Assembly (NCBI RefSeq): GCF_004134775.1
Contig: NZ_SDOZ01000002.1
Span: 1,214,005 to 1,278,004, forward strand
Direction of reading: 5' to 3'
Length of the DNA: 64,000 nucleotides
Origin: Candidatus Borkfalkia ceftriaxoniphila
GTDB lineage: Bacteria > Bacillota > Clostridia > Christensenellales > Borkfalkiaceae
In this document: in pieces, positions 59,931 through 64,000 of the stretch
How positions within the stretch are numbered: the stretch's first letter is position 1
How the letters are laid out: every line of letters starts with the position of its first letter
The notes under the pieces: model-generated
What the model saw: the letters and a program-made list of their open reading frames with translations, nothing else
Told to the model about the DNA's origin: nothing
The model's database searches: none
Position numbers and translations under genes: made by a program

Positions 59931-61163
59931 ATGGTAACGCTCAAAACGGTCGTTTTAGACGACGAAAAGTGTATCGGCTGCATCACGTGTATGCGCCGAT
60001 GTCCTACCGAAGCGATCCGTATCGTCAACGGCAAGGCGAAAATACAGTATGAGAAGTGCATCAACTGCGGCGAATGTATCCGCAGTTGCAAGGGGGGCGC
60101 CAAGCGTCCCGTATACGACAGTTTCGATCTGGTGAAGAGTTATCCTTATAAGATCGCGCTGCCCTCGCCGTCGCTGTTCGGGCAGTTCAATCATCTGGAC
60201 GATCCCAATTACGTCATCGAGGGGCTTTTGGCGCTCGGGTTCGACGAGGTGTTCGAAGTGGGACTAGCGGCGGAACTCGTCACCGACTGTTCGAAAAAAC
60301 TCATGGCGGAGGGGAAATTGCCCCGTCCCGTCATCAGCACGGCGTGCCCCGCCGTCGTCGAACTCATCTTAATGAAATTTCACGAACTTGCCGACCATAT
60401 GCTCGAAGTGTACGCGCCCGCCAAGATCGCGGCGAAACTCGCCAAAAAACGGGCGATCGGGCGCGGCATTCCCGCAGATGATATCGGCATTTTCTTCATC
60501 TCGCCCTGCCCCGCAAAGGTATACTCCCTGCACAAAGAGGAAGTTTCCAACGAAAAATACATATCGGGCGTGCTCTCGCAGAGCGACGTGTATTTCCGTC
60601 TGGTCGAAAAGATGAACAAGATCGAAAAGCCGCGCAAATTGGGCAAATGCGGTCATTTCGGCATCAACTGGGGCTCTTCGGGCGGCGAAAGCAACGGGCT
60701 GGGACTCGGCAATTATATCCATTGTTCGGGGATCCGCAACGTATTGGGGCTTCTGACCGAGATGAGCGACGGCAAACTCGACGGCGCCGATTTCGTGGAA
60801 ATGAACGTCTGCCCGGGCGGCTGCGTGGGGGGCGTTCTCAACGTGGAAAATCCCTTCATCGCGCGAAACAAGATGCGCCAACTCGCCGAAAAGATGAAAA
60901 CGCCGCCCGCCACCATGGAAGAATTCGGATTGACGACGGATTTCTTTTTATGGGATAAGGAGCCCGAGCCGATCACCTCTTTCCGTTTTGACTCCGACGT
61001 GTTCGCGGCGATGGAAAAGATGATGCTGGTGGAAGAATACTTGAAAAAACTGCCCGGCATCGACTGCGGCGCCTGCGGCGCGCCCTCCTGCCGCACGCAC
61101 GCGGAGGACGTCGCGATGAGCGGCGGCATCTTGAACTGCGTGAAACTCAACGAAGTAAAATAG
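59931..61163 (+). CDS. Sensory-type [FeFe] hydrogenase with Fe-S domains
   Basis: A 410-residue iron-sulfur protein. N-terminal 2x[4Fe-4S] ferredoxin domain (CIGCITCMRRCP, CINCGECIRSCK), then an H-cluster domain with motifs L1 STACPAVVE, L2 ISPCPAKVY and L3 NVCPGGCVGG, and a C-terminal Fe-S motif CGACGAPSCRTHAEDV. In catalytic enzymes L1 is TSCCPxW; here the first cysteine, the proton-transfer residue, is Ala, as in the HydS-type sensory group. Cluster ligands are kept. It likely senses hydrogen or redox state rather than producing hydrogen. Sits between an HATPase and DRTGG/PHP genes. Confidence 0.88.
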   Translation: MVTLKTVVLDDEKCIGCITCMRRCPTEAIRIVNGKAKIQYEKCINCGECIRSCKGGAKRPVYDSFDLVKSYPYKIALPSPSLFGQFNHLDDPNYVIEGLLALGFDEVFEVGLAAELVTDCSKKLMAEGKLPRPVISTACPAVVELILMKFHELADHMLEVYAPAKIAAKLAKKRAIGRGIPADDIGIFFISPCPAKVYSLHKEEVSNEKYISGVLSQSDVYFRLVEKMNKIEKPRKLGKCGHFGINWGSSGGESNGLGLGNYIHCSGIRNVLGLLTEMSDGKLDGADFVEMNVCPGGCVGGVLNVENPFIARNKMRQLAEKMKTPPATMEEFGLTTDFFLWDKEPEPITSFRFDSDVFAAMEKMMLVEEYLKKLPGIDCGACGAPSCRTHAEDVAMSGGILNCVKLNEVK

Positions 61164-61171
61164 GTGGAAAT

Positions 61172-61504
61172 ATGACGGTCAAAGAATGGTGCGCCCGCGC
61201 GGGCCTCACGGTATTTTGTTTGGGGAATCCCGACGCGGAGATAAAAAACGGCTATTGCGGCGACTTTTTGAGCAACGTGATCAGCCGCGCGCCCGACGCG
61301 TGCGCCTGGCTCACTGTGATGAATAACGTCAACGTGGCGGCGGTGGCGACGCTCGTCGACTGCGCCTGCGTGGTCCTGTGCGAGGGCGTAGCGCCCGACG
61401 AACCGCTTGCAGCGCGCGCCAAAACGCAGAATATCAATCTTTTGGGGTGTTCCAAAGACGTATATCAGACTGCAAAAATGCTTTTCGAAGCGTGCGGCGT
61501 ATGA
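61172..61504 (+). CDS. DRTGG-domain protein (second)
   Basis: A 110-residue protein of the same fold as the one at 59149, with LSNVISRAPDACAWLTVMNN and a final NLLGCSKDVYQTAKML helix. GGTGG precedes the ATG, 8 bases after the hydrogenase stop. Its stop overlaps the PHP gene (ATGA). Paired DRTGG modules around a sensory hydrogenase suggest a defined multiprotein complex. Confidence 0.78.
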   Translation: MTVKEWCARAGLTVFCLGNPDAEIKNGYCGDFLSNVISRAPDACAWLTVMNNVNVAAVATLVDCACVVLCEGVAPDEPLAARAKTQNINLLGCSKDVYQTAKMLFEACGV

Positions 61505-62196
61505 ATATCTATTACGATTTTCACATTCATTCGTGTCTGAGCCCTTGCGGCGACGACGACAACACGCCCAACAACATCGTCAACATGGCGCTTATCAAAG
61601 GGCTGAACGCGATCGCGCTTTCCGACCATAACACGGGTAAAAACTGTCCCGCGACGATTGCTGCGGGTAAGAAAAACGGCCTGGTCGTGCTGCCCGCCAT
61701 GGAACTCACCACAAGCGAAGATATACACGTTTTGTGCCTGTTCGAAAAGTACGAACAACTCGCCGCGCTGGAAGAATATATTGCTCCCCGCCGTTTGCGG
61801 ATCAAAAACCGCGAGGAGATTTTCGGCAGACAACTCATTATGAACGAGTTTGACGAGTTGATCGGGCGGGAAGAGGATCTTCTCATCGTGAGTTCGGGCG
61901 TATCGGTAGAGGACGCGGCGGCGCTCGTCGAATCGTTCGGCGGACTCGCGGTCGCGGCGCATATCGACAAGCAGTCCAACGGTCTGATCGGCGTTTTGGG
62001 CGCGTTCGACTATCATCTCGGATTCAGACTCGTCGAAAGCCGCACGGGGAGCGGGGTGAAATTGCCCCGCCTCGTCGATTCCGACGCGCACCGTCTCTGG
62101 GAAATTTCCGAAGCGGAAAACGTACTCGACGTCGAAACGCTCTCCGCGCACGGCGTATTCGCCGCGCTCAAAAAACTGAGCGAAACGGAGGTTTGA
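61501..62196 (+). CDS. PHP-domain phosphoesterase
   Basis: A 231-residue metal-dependent phosphoesterase of the PHP family. ATG at 61501 overlaps the previous stop. Metal-binding motifs DFHIHSCLSPCGDDD, LSDHNTG, AAHID and VDSDAHRLWEI are all present. In Clostridia this gene closes the DRTGG-HATPase-hydrogenase cluster and is often followed by NuoE/NuoF-like genes; those are not present here. Substrate unknown. Confidence 0.9.
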   Translation: MNIYYDFHIHSCLSPCGDDDNTPNNIVNMALIKGLNAIALSDHNTGKNCPATIAAGKKNGLVVLPAMELTTSEDIHVLCLFEKYEQLAALEEYIAPRRLRIKNREEIFGRQLIMNEFDELIGREEDLLIVSSGVSVEDAAALVESFGGLAVAAHIDKQSNGLIGVLGAFDYHLGFRLVESRTGSGVKLPRLVDSDAHRLWEISEAENVLDVETLSAHGVFAALKKLSETEV

Positions 62197-62197
62197 A

Positions 62198-63040
62198 ATG
62201 AAAAAGTTTATTGCTTTAACTATTATTTTATTGCTATCGGTAACTGTTTTATGTGGATTTAGAGCTTGCGGAAGTATTAAAGAAGATTTTTTCGATGACG
62301 GAGATTTTACTTATTACTATGCAAGCGATAAGGATTGTTACGCAATCGTCGATACTACGAAAGAGGGACGTAAAAAAGACACTTTGATCGTACCGGCGTA
62401 TTATAAGGGAAAAGAGGTCCGTTATATTACCTATATAGATCATTCGCTTGCGCAAAACCGATATTTTATTTATACCCGTAATGCGAATAAATTATATTTG
62501 TCATATTTGCATGAAATGAGAGGGGACGACTATTTCGTAGATATATTGCCAAAAAAAGTTTACTTTGTTAAAAACGATGAAAGTTATGTAAACAGCATGT
62601 TAACATATATTAGATCTGGTGGTGGTATCAAAGCCTATGTTACGCCTTTGTTCTTTAATTATGCTATATGCTTGCTGAAAACAATGGATCATTATATTAT
62701 TGAAAAAGAAACTGATAATTATTTTACGTATTACACGAAAGCTGCTAATATGACTAAAGGAGAAGTTCAAATCGCTAACACTTCATACCATTTCAACTAC
62801 GAGGGAGCGCCGAACAATGGTTATTTTTTCATCGATGATTTTGCGAGAGGTGGAAAGATAGAAAATACGCCGTATGAACCGCAGAGAGAAGGCTATAATT
62901 TCGCGGGTTGGTATAAAGAATCCGAGTGCGAACATGTATGGGATTTTGCCGAGGATACATTACCAGCGGCGGAGTACGACGAACAGGGAAATCTGATTTT
63001 TACGGAAACGAAGTTATTTGCGAATTGGACGAAAAGTTAA
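62198..63040 (+). CDS. Exported protein with InlB/Listeria-Bacteroides repeat
   Basis: A 280-residue secreted or membrane-attached protein. N-terminal hydrophobic signal (residues 4-22) with cysteines at about 19 and 24 but no ideal lipobox. The middle is Tyr-rich and unrecognised. The C-terminus holds one Listeria-Bacteroides (InlB B-type) repeat, GGKIENTPYEPQREGYNFAGWYK and the closing TKLFANWTK, a beta-grasp surface module. GGAGG precedes the ATG, one base after the PHP gene. The AT-rich composition differs sharply from its neighbours, a sign of transfer. Confidence 0.8.
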   Translation: MKKFIALTIILLLSVTVLCGFRACGSIKEDFFDDGDFTYYYASDKDCYAIVDTTKEGRKKDTLIVPAYYKGKEVRYITYIDHSLAQNRYFIYTRNANKLYLSYLHEMRGDDYFVDILPKKVYFVKNDESYVNSMLTYIRSGGGIKAYVTPLFFNYAICLLKTMDHYIIEKETDNYFTYYTKAANMTKGEVQIANTSYHFNYEGAPNNGYFFIDDFARGGKIENTPYEPQREGYNFAGWYKESECEHVWDFAEDTLPAAEYDEQGNLIFTETKLFANWTKS

Positions 63041-63052
63041 ATATAAATGTGT

Positions 63053-63082
63053 GGACGGCGCATATGCGCCGTCCGCGTTTTT
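63053..63082 (+). terminator. Terminator after exported protein gene
   Basis: A perfect 22-base palindrome GGACGGCGCAT/ATGCGCCGTCC followed by GCGTTTTT. Confidence 0.85.
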
Positions 63083-63132
63083 GCCGAAAAAGGGCATTGT
63101 TTGTCGTACGGGGCGCGCGCGGCCGAGATTAC

Positions 63133-63161
63133 TTGACAAATGAAAGTAAAAATAGTATGAT
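63133..63161 (+). promoter_or_regulatory. hisC promoter
   Basis: TTGACA (63133-63138), 17-base spacer, TATGAT (63156-63161). Confidence 0.85.
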
Positions 63162-63186
63162 TTTCGATGAAAAAGGACGGTAACAT

Positions 63187-64000
63187 ATGAAAAGTTTTTT
63201 AAGCCGCACGGCGCGCGAGATCGAGCCTTATACCGCGGGGGAACAGCCCGCCGATAGACGCTACGTCAAACTCAATACCAACGAAAATCCCTATCCGCCC
63301 TCGCCCGCGGCGAGAAAGGCGTACGAAACGTTTGATTTTTCTTCGCTCAATCTCTATCCTTCCCTGACGATGGACGCGCTGAGAGAAAATATCGCCCGCG
63401 CCGAAGGCGTTGCAAAGGAAAATATTTTCTGCGGCAACGGCAGCGACGAGATCCTCGCGCTGTGTTTTCCCGCGTTTTTCGACAGCGACGGAGAAGGCGC
63501 GGCTTTTGCCGAGATCACCTATTCCTTTTATCCCGTGTTCTGTGATTTTTTCAAGGTGAAGGCGCATACGATAGAGATGGAAGAGGACCTTTCTCTCGAT
63601 CTTGCCAAACTGACCGCCGCAAAAGCGCAGGGCGTGCTTGTGGCGAATCCAAACGCGCCGACGGGCATCGGCATTCCCCTTGACGAAATGGAAGCGTTTA
63701 TCCGCGCGAACGCCGCGCGCGTCGTCATCGTGGACGAGGCGTATATGCCGTTTTTCAACCAGTCGGCGGTATCGCTCGTCAAAAAATACCCCAATCTCGT
63801 CGTCGTCAAGACCTTTTCCAAGGGCTATTCCCTGGCGGGCATGCGCTGCGGCTACGCCGTTGCCGACCCCGCGCTCATTGACGGACTGGAACGCGTGAAG
63901 GACTGTTTTAATTCTTACCCCGTGGACCGCGTTTGTCAGGCCGTCTGCGCGGCGGCGATCGCGGACAAGTCCTATTACAACGAAAGGAACGCGATCGTCG
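63187..64000 (+). CDS. hisC: Histidinol-phosphate aminotransferase, 3' end beyond window
   Basis: PLP aminotransferase of histidine synthesis, fold type I. The first 271 codons are present from ATG 63187 (AAAGGACGG upstream). KLNTNENPYPPSP opens the family; GNGSDEIL binds PLP phosphate, NPNAPTG and VDEAYMPF hold the cofactor, and the Schiff-base lysine is in KTFSKGYSLAGMRCGY. The frame is open to the edge. It could also be a HisC-like aminotransferase for another amino acid, but HisC is the best match. Confidence 0.92.
   Translation, partial: MKSFLSRTAREIEPYTAGEQPADRRYVKLNTNENPYPPSPAARKAYETFDFSSLNLYPSLTMDALRENIARAEGVAKENIFCGNGSDEILALCFPAFFDSDGEGAAFAEITYSFYPVFCDFFKVKAHTIEMEEDLSLDLAKLTAAKAQGVLVANPNAPTGIGIPLDEMEAFIRANAARVVIVDEAYMPFFNQSAVSLVKKYPNLVVVKTFSKGYSLAGMRCGYAVADPALIDGLERVKDCFNSYPVDRVCQAVCAAAIADKSYYNERNAIV

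Overview
The window is a chromosomal segment of about 55% G+C from a low-copy-gene, Firmicutes-type bacterium. The best guess is a Clostridia lineage, possibly near the Christensenellales/Borkfalkia group, but that placement is inference. The support is a gerA-type spore germination operon, a SpoIIE phosphatase, consensus sigma-A promoters with 17-base spacers, strong GGAGG ribosome binding sites, and the conserved Firmicutes blocks plsX-rnc-smc-ftsY, ylxM-ffh-rpsP-khpA-rimM-trmD-rbgA-rnhB-yraN-rplS and dprA-topA-trmFO-hslVU.

Layout. From 1.5 to 12.8 kb almost everything reads on the minus strand: gerA operon, spoIIE, a small Cys-rich/XRE module, mnmG, dnaA. From 12.9 kb onward nearly everything reads on the plus strand, starting with recF. 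The switch lies in the dnaA-recF gap, as expected next to a replication origin, although no dnaN and no clear DnaA-box cluster is visible there. After recF come an XRE/DUF6809-like pair, a VanW protein, a GNAT protein, asnS, and then plsX-rnc-smc-ftsY and the SRP/ribosome-maturation block (24.4-32.3 kb). A PMT-like membrane protein follows. The next operon runs comM (frameshifted), dprA, topA, trmFO, hslV, hslU, rseC-like, trxA (34.7-43.6 kb). glyA, an FMN-riboswitch-controlled ribU, tsaE-tsaB-rimI, a hydrolase, a murF-like gene, ddl and icd fill 43.7-52.6 kb. A small lipoprotein and another XRE module precede argF (minus) and an orphan msmX-type ATPase. The right end holds an iron alcohol dehydrogenase, a heavy-metal exporter-like protein, a five-gene sensory [FeFe]-hydrogenase cluster, a repeat-bearing exported protein and the 5' part of hisC.

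Accessory material is limited to short AT-rich modules built around XRE regulators (8.7-9.5, 14.2-15.1 and 53.1-54.0 kb) and one AT-rich exported-protein gene (62.2-63.0 kb). The most unusual items are: (1) a strong-promoter, terminator-bounded minus-strand RNA at 0.9-1.43 kb that carries tandem micro-ORFs with perfect Shine-Dalgarno sites; (2) a tandem pair of small Cys4 proteins with identical cysteine spacing under a two-operator XRE switch; (3) three genes whose promoter geometry predicts leaderless mRNAs; (4) a putative sensory hydrogenase operon lacking the proton-transfer cysteine; (5) a one-base frameshift in comM. No tRNA, rRNA, CRISPR array, insertion sequence or prophage was recognised.
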